From contig JADDTR010000013.1 in the NCBI GenBank assembly GCA_015345905.1, forward strand, positions 687,411 to 751,410: a stretch of DNA of 64,000 nt, given 5' to 3'. Positions 33,175-43,697 of the stretch are shown here, in pieces (position 1 is the stretch's first letter; every line of letters starts with the position of its first letter). Source of the stretch: Aotearoamyces nothofagi (lineage: Eukaryota; Ascomycota; Leotiomycetes; Leotiales; Tympanidaceae). The position numbers and the translations under genes are program-made. The notes under the pieces are model-generated. The model had not been told where the DNA came from. It worked only from the letters and a program-made list of their open reading frames with translations, and ran no database searches.

Positions 33175-34173
33175 CTCTAAAGGTTTTATATACTGATAGA
33201 TAGATGTAAAGCAAGCAAGCTCTGTTACCAAGATTACTGCATCCCATATGATACTGCCGTGCAGAACGTTTGAATAGACCAAAATTGGATACCCGCACGC
33301 ACTGTATCATCCTCCCATACTAGTATTCAAGCTATCATGTCCACACCCATCAGCACGATCCACACAGCCCACACATTCTCCCCACCCAACATCTAAAGCG
33401 AGGACAGGACGCTTGAAAAAAAACCCCTAACCCGCAAGAGCAGCCCCCGGCCCGATCCCCAGACTGAGCGCCAGACCCCCCCCCCCCCAAGAGTAGCCTG
33501 GGAGAGAGAGAGTACGGGAATGAGTTTGAGATAGAACCAGAACAGCCCAAGGGGGCGCCGATGAGCTCGCGACCTCGTAGGAAGAAAGAAGAAAGGGGGC
33601 CGTGGTTCTGGAGACGCGGGTTTAGGGTCATTGCTGCTGCCTGCGATTACGTAGCCGGCACAAGGATCTACTGTGGCGCTGTTCTCTGTGCTGTGCTGTC
33701 GCCTGCAGAGACGTGGGGTCGGGCGGCGCGGTTACTTCTGTGCCGTGATGATTGTGTTCATTCTTCATCAAGGCGGTATATGGGATGTGAGAAGGGGGGG
33801 GGGGGGGGTGATCGGATATGGCATATGGCAGAGGAGGAATTGTCCGAGTGATTGTGGGAGAGCCGTATTGTTGATATAAAAGGGAATAATTTTCAATCAT
33901 CACCACAACGCCCTCTGGCCTCTGTCTATATACATCTCACCACCCCTCCGCCCCGCACCCCTCTCACTCCGCCCTACGCCCGCAATCGACAAAGGAAAAA
34001 CACAAGAACGCCAGAGACACGCGCGACGACAAACACACGCAAGACACCGAGGCTCGTGGCGGCGGCGAGGCTGCCAACGGCGGCAAGAACACCTCGCGGC
34101 GACAGCACACCCTGATACACGCTGCGTTAGCCATTGAGCACTCGAACGGAAGGCAGAGGAAGGGTACGTACAG
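33175..34173. other. Gene-poor stretch with homopolymer C and G runs
   Basis: No supported gene. Thirteen C at 33476-33488 and fifteen G at 33794-33808; such runs are prone to replication slippage and sequencing error. Confidence 0.55.
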
Positions 34174-34641
34174 TCACACATCCTCCCACTCGTCCCACGT
34201 GCTGGGTCTTATCACGACCTCGTCGGGCGAGACGCTCGCGCGTCTCACCGGTGGGCGAGTACGAGCCTGTGACGCAGAGGAAGTATTAATACCCGTTTCG
34301 TAGAGCGAGAGTGAATATTAAAGCACGCCGAAGGAGAGGGGTGAATTTGTAAATCTCATGCATTACAGTAAGAGTTATCCGGGGGAATTCAAGGTACAAG
34401 CACATACCTCGGCCTTCACCTTTTCGACGGATTTCCACTCCTTCAGAGCTTCCCTGTGGCTTGGGCGCTGCTGCTCTAGGAGGATCCTCTTGGTGGCGAT
34501 CCACAGCTGCTCCAAGCTCACGACCTCGCCATCGGTGGATTGAAAATCCACCACCATTGAAAACTTTTGGAGTAGCTGCTCCATGATGATATTGGAGGCA
34601 GCGAACTTCCGAAGTGATGGCATCGTCTCGTAACAAGCCAT
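34174..34641 (-). CDS. Two-exon 108-aa protein of unknown function
   Basis: Minus strand, exons 34641-34408 and 34266-34174, joined in phase across a 141-bp intron (GTATGT donor, CACAG acceptor). The product begins MACYETMPSLRKFAASNII, continues as amphipathic helix-rich sequence (EQLLQKFSMVV, EVVSLEQLWIATKRILLEQ, ALKEWKSVEKVKAE) and ends in an Arg/Pro segment plus an acidic Trp tail (TWDEWEDV). The frame is open upstream to 34812, but the first good context is the ATG at 34641. I recognise no domain. The tail after the intron is clean coding sequence ending exactly at a TGA, which supports the splice. Confidence 0.5.
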
Positions 34642-35061
34642 CGTTGCTGTTGAGATGGTTGAGTTCTGGTCTGATCGGAGAGAAAGGGAATTGGTCTGCA
34701 GAAGCTCTGGAAGTTGAGTGAAGCGTCGATCTGAGCAAAAGGTCTTCGAGTTTGTGATGGTTGGCGTCCTTCGATGCGTAGGCAGAAAGTACCAGTTGCG
34801 GTAAAAAAGCATTCACACTCGACAGCCTAGCCGGGGAGATCCCTCATGACAATAACAACAAACGAAGCCGCAGTAAAATCGTCAGCCCGTTGTTCACGCG
34901 CTTCTAGCACGAAGGTGCAGTTGTCAAATAATTTTCACAACATCAAGCAGCTGCACTTGTGTTCGGCTTGGAATGCCTTCATACTTGATTGACAGCTAAC
35001 GCCACCTCCTTCCCATGAACGCCCGCTGTGTCTAACATATCCGCGAAATGCGCCTACTCAT
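34642..35061. other. Intergenic region between the 108-aa gene and the WDR70-like gene
   Basis: 420 bp; probably the promoter or 5' UTR of the small gene and the 3' end of the WD40 gene. Nothing else seen. Confidence 0.5.
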
Positions 35062-36861
35062 CTATCTTTTAGTCTTCTTCTTATCAGGTCCATCTTCTTC
35101 GTCATCGCTCAACTCGGCATACTGCGTTTTGGGTTGCGTAGCCTTCCAAGCATTTGTGAACAATGGATCCTTCTCCGCAAGCTCTGCATACTTGAGTAAC
35201 GCTTCTCTTGGGTCTTCATCACGCATGCTACTTAGTGGGATACTGCTGTTGATATGTGCTTCATCTGGCTGACTTCTCATAAAGGGCGTGACAGCTGGTA
35301 TCTGTGGTCGGCGAGGATCACGGCTACGTCCAGACGCAGTCAATCCAACTGTAGGATGTCTTGCAGCGAAGGATGCGGTAGATGCACCTCCGCTTACAAC
35401 GCCCCCAGGAGTAACAATACTATCTCCAGATAGACCTGCTGATTGATCAGTGGTGAAGTTGGGATCATCATCAACATGACGCTTCTTTGGGGCTCTCGAC
35501 ATGACTTCTTTGGCTCCGCGGAAGGAAGTGTTAGGGTTGTACAGAACGTGCACCTCCGAGTTTGCGGATCCAGTGATGATCTGGTTCAGCTTTTCGTGCC
35601 ATTGCACGGTAATAAGGGTGGATCCTGGCGTAACAGGTGTGACCAGTTCTGGCTTCAAGTTGCCAGAGTTAAGGATATGGAGATGACCGGAGGCAGACCC
35701 CGTTATTATGCTGGACGAATTGGGAGAATATCTGATATTCGTCACCGAGTAGTTGTCCGAGGTTGAGGGATGTGATACAGTTACGACAGGGGCCTTGAAT
35801 TTGCGGGTATCCCAGAGCTTAATCAAATCGTCGCCGCCTCTGGTAACTATCATTCGACCATCAGGACTGATATCGACACCTCCTGTCCAGGTATTCGCCT
35901 TGTGAGCTTCTCTTATTTCACCAATTGGCCTAGAATGGGGACCATCACCACTCCACATAACTAGACTACCATCAAAGCCAGCAGCTACGAGTACATTGCT
36001 TCCACCTTGCTTTGGACTTCCCCACGCTACGGCTGTCATCCTGGTTCTTCCAGCAGAACCTGCCGCGCGAGACTTGTGTACAATGATCTCCTTCTGGCTT
36101 CGCTTAAAGTTAACATCCCATATGCGCAAGGTGCTATCGGTTCCAGCTGTTACGCATATGTTTCGGTCCACGGGGTTCCAAGTTCCTGTTGTGATCTCCG
36201 ACACGTGCCCTTGGGTATTGTGCATGTCTCTCAAGTACATATCTCCCTTGACAAACGCTGCCAGGACCTCGCCATCTCTGCTCATAATCTTTGCCTGCGG
36301 GTGGGCTGATATACAGAGGAATTGTCCGCCAGAGTTGGGATTGAACTCGACATGATTGATAGGGTGCGTTTCTGCATTCGCCGAAATCTTGTCCGCGCTC
36401 GGGTCGACGCTTTTGAATGCTCGGAGAGTTGTTGGGGTCATGGAAGCAAAGTCATGCAGCTTCAGTGTACAGTCAGTCGATCCAGAGATCAATCTGGCTC
36501 CGGAAGGATCTAATGTGGTGGTCGTCACCGCGCGCTCATGGGTCTTGAGCACAAGCTCGTGCGAGACTGGGAACTCGTCCTCGTCGTCATCGTCGTCGTC
36601 TGAGTCTGTGTCCTCATCAGAACCGTAATCCTTCGACGCAGGCTCTTGCGCAAGCAACCCTGGCCCCTTCTGTTCGTCTTTGATCTGAGCGACGGCTGCT
36701 GGAGCTTCAGCCTTTTCAGCAACCCTCTTCGTGCGATCGATTTGCGCCGCAACGTCAGTTTCCTTGGCTTTCTTTCCGAATGAGGTGGGAAAGAAGGCTC
36801 TCATGGGATCATCCTCCGCCATATTAGGCATATCCACCTCGAAGTCCTCGTCGCCACTCAT
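35062..36861 (-). CDS. WD40-repeat protein, WDR70 homologue
   Basis: Intronless, 599 aa. The N-terminus is acidic and disordered (PMRAFFPTSFGKK, then a long Asp/Glu run GSDEDTDSDDDDDDEDE). A beta-propeller spans about residues 100-430, with repeats such as ISGSTDCTLKLHDF, VTAGTDSTLRIWD, VAAGFDGSLVMW, VTRGGDDLIKLWDTRKFK and ITGSASGHLHIL. The C-terminal part has the WDR70 marks SFRGAKEVMSRAPKKRH and ITPFMRSQ/VTPFMRSQ-like DPRRPQIPAVTPFMRSQ, then a basic DKKKTKR end. WDR70 proteins are nuclear and have been tied to H2B monoubiquitination and DNA double-strand-break repair in yeast and animals. Housekeeping gene, divergent from the NIPA gene with 367 bp between start codons. Confidence 0.9.
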   Translation of the reverse strand: MSGDEDFEVDMPNMAEDDPMRAFFPTSFGKKAKETDVAAQIDRTKRVAEKAEAPAAVAQIKDEQKGPGLLAQEPASKDYGSDEDTDSDDDDDDEDEFPVSHELVLKTHERAVTTTTLDPSGARLISGSTDCTLKLHDFASMTPTTLRAFKSVDPSADKISANAETHPINHVEFNPNSGGQFLCISAHPQAKIMSRDGEVLAAFVKGDMYLRDMHNTQGHVSEITTGTWNPVDRNICVTAGTDSTLRIWDVNFKRSQKEIIVHKSRAAGSAGRTRMTAVAWGSPKQGGSNVLVAAGFDGSLVMWSGDGPHSRPIGEIREAHKANTWTGGVDISPDGRMIVTRGGDDLIKLWDTRKFKAPVVTVSHPSTSDNYSVTNIRYSPNSSSIITGSASGHLHILNSGNLKPELVTPVTPGSTLITVQWHEKLNQIITGSANSEVHVLYNPNTSFRGAKEVMSRAPKKRHVDDDPNFTTDQSAGLSGDSIVTPGGVVSGGASTASFAARHPTVGLTASGRSRDPRRPQIPAVTPFMRSQPDEAHINSSIPLSSMRDEDPREALLKYAELAEKDPLFTNAWKATQPKTQYAELSDDEEDGPDKKKTKR

Positions 36862-37228
36862 CTTGTCACTTGTCTGTTACGAGGGAAGACAGTCGAGGCT
36901 GAAGAGTAAATTTACGCGAGGCTAGAGGCAAGCTGTCCGGGTAGCCCATCACTATCTCTATCCTCGGAGACCGGCGTCCGAGAATGACGCCGATGCCATC
37001 GTTGTTCAGCAGCCTCGGATCAAGCATGTCAATGAAGTACGACTACGTCGCATCCCATAGAACGCTTTTACTCTGCGCTACGGATTTATCGTGATATTCC
37101 ATCCATGATTGCGCCTTGGACTTGATCTTCGTCGCAGAGCGGTCGTGGCCGGCGTCTGGCACGACGCAGGCTGAATCATCAACTACAATTAGGCAGCTTA
37201 CAGACCCATCCAGCATCGTTCCATTGTC
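36862..37228. promoter_or_regulatory. Bidirectional promoter between WDR70-like and NIPA-like genes
   Basis: 367 bp between divergent start codons. No TATA box is evident, as is usual for housekeeping promoters. No specific site could be assigned. Confidence 0.5.
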
Positions 37229-39431
37229 ATGTATATCTCGGCGCCGAGTATTGCAGTGGCTAGTGCTAGTTTGCTCACGGCCAGTCCTTTGACCAGAGCA
37301 GCTGCTTTGCAAGCATACGAGACGGTTGCTGCGATCGCGAAGGATGGAGACTCGCAGCTTCAACGCTGGTCGTCCTTGATTGGAATTGTCACTGCGATTA
37401 TTGGCAACATTCTTATATCATTTGCGCTCAACATCCAGCGCTATGCGCATATACAATTGAACAAGGAGAGGGAGCACCGGAAGGAGCTGGCTCGGATAGC
37501 AAGACGGGCGAAGAACGGCTATGGAACGATAACTTCAATCGGGGATCGAGAGGAGAGCGCTGAACATGGAGAATCGGATCTCTTGACGAGATCATTTACG
37601 TCGGAAGAGTCCCAGGAATCGGCTTGCTCCAATATCGACCACATACAAGAGACATCGTACCTCAAGTCTCCCTACTGGTGGGCAGGCATTTTACTCATGG
37701 CAGTTGGCGAGACTGGAAACTTCTTAGCATATGGATTTGCGCCAGCTTCGATTGTGTCACCTCTTGGCGTAGTTGCGCTCATATCGAATTGTGTTATAGC
37801 TCCAATAATGTTGAAAGAGAGGTTCCGCTGGCGGGACTTCTGGGGTGTGGTGGTTGCCGTTGCTGGTGCTGTCACGGTAGTTCTAAGTGCGAAACACCAA
37901 GAAAAGAAGCTGGGCCCACATGAGGTGATTGCGGCCATCACGACAACAGCATTTGAGGTGTATATGGGTATTACTATTGCGTTGATTGTGGGCTTAGCTT
38001 GGGCCAGTCCAAGGTACGGCAGTAAAACCATATTGGTTGATCTTGGGCTTGTCGGATTGTTCGGTGAGTAGAATGTGCACCTCGGGAAATTCAAGATGCT
38101 AATGCTATGCAGGTGGTTATACAGCCCTTTCCACGAAGGGCATAGCTTCAATGTTGTCGTCGACTCTATGGAAGGCATTTACAACACCCATCACCTACAT
38201 TCTGTTGGTGGTACTTGCTGGAACCGCCATCATGCAGGTAAAGTATCTCAACAAGGCCTTGCAACGATTTGATTCAACGCAGGTCATTCCTGTTCAGTTT
38301 GTCATGTTCACTCTATCCGTCATTATCGGAAGCGCCGTCCTTTATCGTGACTTCGAGTCCACGAATGCGGAACGAGCTGGGAAATTTATCTTCGGTTGTT
38401 TATTAACATTCTTTGGAGTTTTTCTCATAACAAGTGGACGCCCTCCTCCTAATGAGGACTTAGGAGAGTCTGATGAGGAGGGTGAAGAAAGGATTAGACT
38501 TGCCGAGCAGGATACTATTGGCGAAGACATTTACGACGACGGGGCCCACAAGTATTCTCATGTTGGGAGGCCTCACCGTAGAATTTCGGTCACTGGAGAT
38601 GCGGCGGATGATGAGGATACACCTGATGAATCCCGTAGATCTTCACACGTGGGATTTGCGGCTGACCCTCTACCCCGAACAGCTCTTATTAACTCTAACA
38701 CCTCCCAACCAACAACCAACCACCCATCGTCCACTACAACACCCCAGTCACCTGTTGATGACTCGTTGCCTCTCCTCTCGGATCCTTGGAAGCCAGCGAG
38801 CCAGGAACTTCTAATCTCAGCCACACATCCTGGTATGCATACAACAGCATCATCCCCACAATTACCTACTGAAGCACTCTCACCACACGCCGAATCCGCT
38901 CGCCCATTACATACGAGATCATCGACACAAGCCAATCCACATACACACCCGCATTTTCAACATGCTCCAGCACCACCTCAGGCTGACCCATCAGTTGTGA
39001 GACCTGTGACGCCAGCTCGACATTCGATTTCTCGAAGCATGATTCCTGGACCTTTTATTTCCCCGTTATCATCGTCCCTCAGTGCCGTGGTTGCTGATAC
39101 GCGTCGCCGTGGAGTCGATGCTCCACGAAAAGGGTCCACCAAGCGTCCTAAACTAGGGCTTAGGAGAACGAGGTCAGGATCTCAGCGTTTAAGATCTGAG
39201 TCCGATGCTGAGGGTGGATTGAGCACTTCTCCTCTGAAGCACGGTCAAAGTGCAAGCGAACAAGAGGAAGACGGAGGGCGGTCTGGCTCTCTGATGACAG
39301 AGTCCGAATGGGCCAGGAGAACTAGAGCGAGGAGCTTGAGTAATGCACTTGCTGATTTATTCAGTACCAAAGGGGCAGTGAAAGATAATAGGTACGACGA
39401 AGAACAGGCTGGGTCTAGTAATAGAGAGTAG
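37229..39431 (+). CDS. NIPA-type magnesium transporter
   Basis: 717 aa, exons 37229-38063 and 38113-39431 with one 49-bp intron. The membrane part (about residues 45-410) has nine hydrophobic segments, with family marks SPYWWAGILLMAVGETGNFLAYGFAPASIVSPLGVVAL, APIMLKERFRWRDFWGVV, GGYTALSTKGIASML across the intron, LNKALQRFDSTQVIPVQFVMFTLSVIIGSAVLYRDF and GCLLTFFGVFLITSGR. A loop of ~90 residues between helices 1 and 2 is basic and Ser-rich. The last ~300 residues are a disordered Ser/Pro/Arg-rich cytosolic tail, much longer than in animal NIPA proteins but usual in filamentous fungi. NIPA proteins carry Mg2+ across plasma or endosomal membranes; direct transport in this fungal branch is inference. 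Confidence 0.9.
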
Positions 39432-40060
39432 TCTTTCCCCGTCATCACATAAGCCGCCAAAGTCGCGGCGGGCGTTCTTTTGATGCCTTCATTGGTGGCA
39501 TGGATATTATTTGGAGCATTGGATGGCGGATTATTGATCACAATTCTTGATACCTTAGAGTTTGCTGTAGCCGTCACTGGCAATTTGGCTAAAATTACAC
39601 ATTATTTGTCGAGTATGGTCGTTACCAAGTTCGGCAACAAATCGGGACTTGATATCCCTCATGCGGGCGGGATTGAGCCAAGCTCCATTGCCGTCATGGT
39701 TGGTACCAATTTGCTCTCGACCTGGAAACAGTTCAATGCAGAGATAGCTCCGGAGTAAACAACCGTATATGGCCGACATGTATCCTATTCCCTGTAGCTG
39801 CCACACCAGCCCTCTGACCTTTAAGAACCTTCAGGGCATCCATTCAAAACCTTAATCGCCATGCGCACTCGGGTCATAAACCTCGCCTTTGTATCTTGGT
39901 GGAGAAGGGATTATCCCCTTCTTGCTTCAAGGGCCCATCCGCGTCGAATCCGCAATACGCAGACAGCTATCAAAAGCCAGGCGGTGGCCACACGACCATT
40001 GAAGCAGTGCAACACACTGTGTAGCTTTGGAAAGAGAGAGGCAGGTCTCGGCTGGTCCAT

Positions 40061-40162
40061 TCAGCAGCCAGCACGTATCAGACAGCCACCAAGACACTCG
40101 AGGACAGCGTCCCAGAGCTCGTACACCTCGCGGAAGATGGTGGAGAAGAGGCCGCAAAACAT
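40061..40162 (-). CDS. Possible 33-aa Cys-containing peptide
   Basis: An ATG-to-TGA frame of 34 codons begins MFCGLFSTIFREVYELWDA and ends CLGGCLIRAGC. Four Cys and alternating hydrophobics recall small membrane-associated peptides seen across filamentous fungi, but the match is by eye and weak. Its start lies directly beside a tandem duplication at 40166-40220, which would fall in its 5' leader. It may be a chance frame. Confidence 0.22.
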   Translation of the reverse strand: MFCGLFSTIFREVYELWDAVLECLGGCLIRAGC

Positions 40163-40165
40163 GAT

Positions 40166-40220
40166 GATAGATCCTGTTGATGGCTGGTAGGGGGATAGAT
40201 CCTGTTGATGGCTGGTAGGG
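40166..40220. repeat. 28-bp direct tandem repeat, two copies
   Basis: GATAGATCCTGTTGATGGCT plus GGTAGGG occurs at 40166 and again at 40194, almost identical, suggesting a recent slippage duplication. Confidence 0.9.
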
Positions 40221-40902
40221 GATAGTACAAAGCAGTGTGCTTTGGTGAGAGGTGGGTATGTGATTGTGAGTAGGAGGATTGTATAGATGGGTGTATGTAG
40301 ACAGAGGAAGCAGAATGAGAGAAAGACGGGGCAGATATATGACTGAAATGCTCCTGTCATGTGCGTAGCTGACGAGACACCTGCGCCTCGTCGGGAACGG
40401 CCAATCAAAGCACACCGATGAGGCTGTGCCGCCAGCGGACCAATGGCTGCACGGGGTGGCTCACGAGGCTGCGGTCCCCAGGCTGCTGCCTGGGGTGGAA
40501 TGTGGCCGACGGCTGCCAAGCGCGACAGAAAAGCATCAGATCGGTCATTCGTCCCATTCATCCCCCCCGAACATGTCACCCGCCACTTTCTTGGCCATGC
40601 AGGAGTCACCTGACTCGCCTGCATTACAGCGGAAGAAGCAAAGGGCCAAGAGTCACGTGCCAGCCAAGAGAGGGCGGTGCAGCGGAGCGGGGGGAACGTG
40701 TTCAGCCTTGGGTGTTTGACAAAGGCGCAAACACACAGCTCTAAATTATCTGATGTGTCCTCCGACACCTCAGCGACAGCCTCACAAGGACCAGCGACCG
40801 CAATACAACCTCAACTCCACCTCGAGTCTGACCATCGCAGACCTCCAGTCTATTCGGGAACCTGCAGGTAACGCCGTCAGCAGCCATAGACTCGAGTCCA
40901 TA

Positions 40903-41514
40903 ATGGAGGACCTCGAAACGTTCACGCTCCTTCCCCTGCGTCTCGATCCCTCGTCGAAAGCCGTTGCCGCTACGCACAGCAACTCGCGCGCATTGCAGGA
41001 AGAGCTCAACACCCTAAACCTCCTCCATCGCACCCTCCTCACGCTCGAATCGCCCGTGCCTCCTCCCCCGATTCCCGTGCAGCCAAAGCGCTCCGCCAAC
41101 ATTTCCAAGCTGCGCGAATCCGGGAACGTCGAATTCCGCAAAGGCAAGCATGTCGACGCCATCAAGTACTACACACTCGGTCTCCAAATGGCTCTGACAA
41201 GGCCGCTTTGGGAGCCCAGCGGACTGGTGAGAGACGAGGTGGCAGGACTCTATGCGAATCGTGCGCAGGCGCACATGGCACTTCAGGGATGGGCAGAGGG
41301 TGCGGTGGACGCAGAATCCAGTGTGGAGGCCAAGAAGATCGGGAACGCCAAGGCGTGGTGGAGACGGGGCAGATGTCTGGTAGAGATGGGCAGGATCGAG
41401 GAGGCTAAGGAATGGGTGGGTAGAGGACTCGAGCTCGAAGGCAACGAGGCGGATCTGGTGGGCCTGCTGAAGGAGATCGACGCGAAGCTAGAGAAGACCA
41501 AGATCAAGGCTTGA
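40903..41514 (+). CDS. sec72: Sec72, TPR subunit of the Sec63/Sec62 translocon complex
   Basis: Single exon, 203 aa from ATG 40903. The start gives MEDLETFTLLPLRLDP, the usual short Sec72 N-terminus; the frame is open back to 40753, but that extra stretch is unlike the family. The domain of tetratricopeptide repeats starts at SANISKLRESGNVEFRKGKHVDAIKYYTLGLQMAL, continues with RDEVAGLYANRAQAHMALQGWAEGAVDAESSVEAK and ends NAKAWWRRGRCLVEMGRIEEAKEWVGRGLELEG. Sec72 sits on the cytosolic side of the ER membrane with Sec63 and Sec71 and helps post-translational protein import, docking Hsp70. Length and motifs are normal. Confidence 0.88.
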   Translation: MEDLETFTLLPLRLDPSSKAVAATHSNSRALQEELNTLNLLHRTLLTLESPVPPPPIPVQPKRSANISKLRESGNVEFRKGKHVDAIKYYTLGLQMALTRPLWEPSGLVRDEVAGLYANRAQAHMALQGWAEGAVDAESSVEAKKIGNAKAWWRRGRCLVEMGRIEEAKEWVGRGLELEGNEADLVGLLKEIDAKLEKTKIKA

Positions 41515-43697
41515 TTGTGCATATGACCAGACATTGTATGGAGTTTTGATGGGCGTTTGGAAGCTCTACGGAGCGCTTGTACGAGGATTAGATCAGCTAG
41601 GTGTTTATAAAACGTGATATCCTTCTATGCGAGAACACTTTTCATAAATTTGGAACATATGCTCGTTTATGAGTGCCTATTGACGAGCCGTCTGCAGGAG
41701 TGGTAGTAGCTCGAAGTTAAGAAAGGCCGCTGCTCTTCAGACACGAGAGCAGAGCCGCGAATGAGTTATGAGTGGCTTGACAGAAGAGGGTGAACGGAAG
41801 CGAAGATTGGATGCAGTAAAGATAAACTTCTACACTATTATGGCCAGGAGATTCGTCGTCGTCCAAGCTCGTGTCGTCGTCCATATCCATGCTATGAGCG
41901 AGGAGGTGACATGGCATTTCCTACCAAGGCACTGTCTACCCATACAACAAAGTCTCTTTCGGGGAGCTCTCGGGGATGATTTGGCAGGAGAAGTAAAGTA
42001 TGTCTCTACTGGACAGGTCTGCAGAACAGGATGAGGAATTATGTGGGAGCGGTGCAGCTGACTATCGCAGAGTGAAGCCTGCCCGCAATGTTTCTCAAGT
42101 CCGCTAAGCTGACGCCGTCATCAGAGGCGGCGGAGAGAGATATATATATATAGCAACGACACGGCATTGTCAGACCAGTCGAGTTTTGGACTCGGGGACA
42201 GCGAAGAGCCCTCGCTCGGTCCGCAACGGCGAGCGCGGCGTGTGGAGCTGCGCAAGAAGCACGACCGCGTCGGCGATGTCGCCGGACGCCATCTCTTGGC
42301 CGGCGTCGAGCGCGCAGGAGATGGCACGAGCAAGCTCCCGGCACCTAAGCTCAGCTCAACGTCAACGACCCGCATGGGCGCGTCGGGTCTCTCGTCCTCT
42401 GCGAAATGCGGCAGCGGTGAAGCGTCGTTCGGCCGGTCGTTTGTTCCGCATTGCGCCGCCGGCTGCCATCGCGGACGAGGCTGTGGAGTCGGGATGGCAT
42501 TCGCGGAGGCGCCGAGGTCGACTCCCGCCACATCTCGCCTGCGGTGCTGGGCTTCCTCTGCCCGTCATGATGCGAGGAAGAGAGAGCAGGGCGGAACGGA
42601 CCGGACGGTGCAGGGATCGATCTGTCCGTCGAAAAGATTACCGGTTGGAATATAGAATGTGGACGGGTTTCTATCACGGGGATACTGCTCAGATGATGGA
42701 TGGTCTGGAATTGCAGAGCTAGCCTTGATTCCAGGCTGTATATAGTAGCTAATCTTCATGCTATGTACCGTTTAATCTCATATCCAATTCCTGCTCGTTC
42801 GCTGCACATCTACCTGAAATCAGTGATAGATAATCTTCGCTTTCGACCACCGAAAACCATGCTCCTTACTCCAACTAATCGTCAGTAACTGGCCACCTTT
42901 GGTGAACTGACCACCGGAATCAGTTCACCGACGATGGCCACGTACCGGCAATTCGATGTCGACGCTGGTTTTGACATCTGGGAGATAATGGGATTCTGAT
43001 GGGCCACGTGACGCGTCGGGCTAGCTCCTATCTGTCGGGGCTTGGCCGTCGTGGCCGTGTATATTTCCGATTACCAGGGTTTCCCCCGTCTCTTTCCCCT
43101 TCCGCTTTGCTTAGATGCGCGACATCTGCAGTACATATACCCATGGATGCCCGTGAATGAAGGCTTCACAGCCTTCTTCCTCCTGGATTCCCGATTGCAT
43201 CAACGATAGGAGTTGTCTGCCGCCGAAGTCGCCATGGTATGTAAATGGTGGTTGTACGCAACCGACATGTTTGGATGCAGGATATACCCCGTCGGCCTTT
43301 GACCTTATCTTTTCCGGGGCATCTTGGATTTGTTCCCCGCTCTGGCATCGGCGGCAGGCGCTCGGGCTTTAGCAATCGAGTATGTTACGGCATTGAATGC
43401 TTCTTATCGTCGGATAGATACCATGCGTCCGGAATGTACGCAGAGAAGGTGGATATACCAAGTGGAAAACCAGGATATGATATCCTAAGATCGCCAGACC
43501 TCTGCACAATCGCATAGAGTTCGAGATGTGCCGCGTCGCCCCCCTGGTGCTCTGGTGGCTCAGAGATAAGAAGATCCTCCTTGGCCGACGCCGACGATGT
43601 ATAATAGATCTGTTGAAATATGTATATATGATGGAGCGCCTGATCGTATCGGCTCGACCGAGCTTTCCCATCCGAGCTGCCCCGTCAGACCTTCACA
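41515..43697. other. Gene-poor stretch; coding-like frames near 42.2-42.5 kb
   Basis: No gene is called. On the minus strand, 42178-42350 reads as a helix-like tail (CRELARAISCALDAGQEM, then GDIADAVVLLAQLHTPR), and 42361-42531 reads HFAEDERPDAPMRVVDVEL in another frame. The two frames meet near 42355, which could mean a decayed small gene or chance in GC-rich DNA. The right end is promoter DNA for the carrier at 43698. Confidence 0.4.

Larger units (their letters stand above)
39432..40902. other. Intergenic region with a tandem duplication and a tiny frame
   Basis: 1.47 kb with a possible 33-codon gene at 40061-40162 (listed) and a 28-bp direct repeat at 40166-40220. A plus-strand frame at 39480-39758 and minus-strand frames at 39.9-40.8 kb show no domain. 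Confidence 0.5.

Noticed and set aside
32370-33203. A 277-codon plus-strand frame, and a long minus-strand frame over the same DNA
   Set aside because: Both are shadows of the NmrA-like coding frame, with Arg/His-rich composition.
40753-40902. Upstream start for Sec72
   Set aside because: The added 50 residues are unlike the family, whose N-terminus matches METFT-like sequence from ATG 40903.
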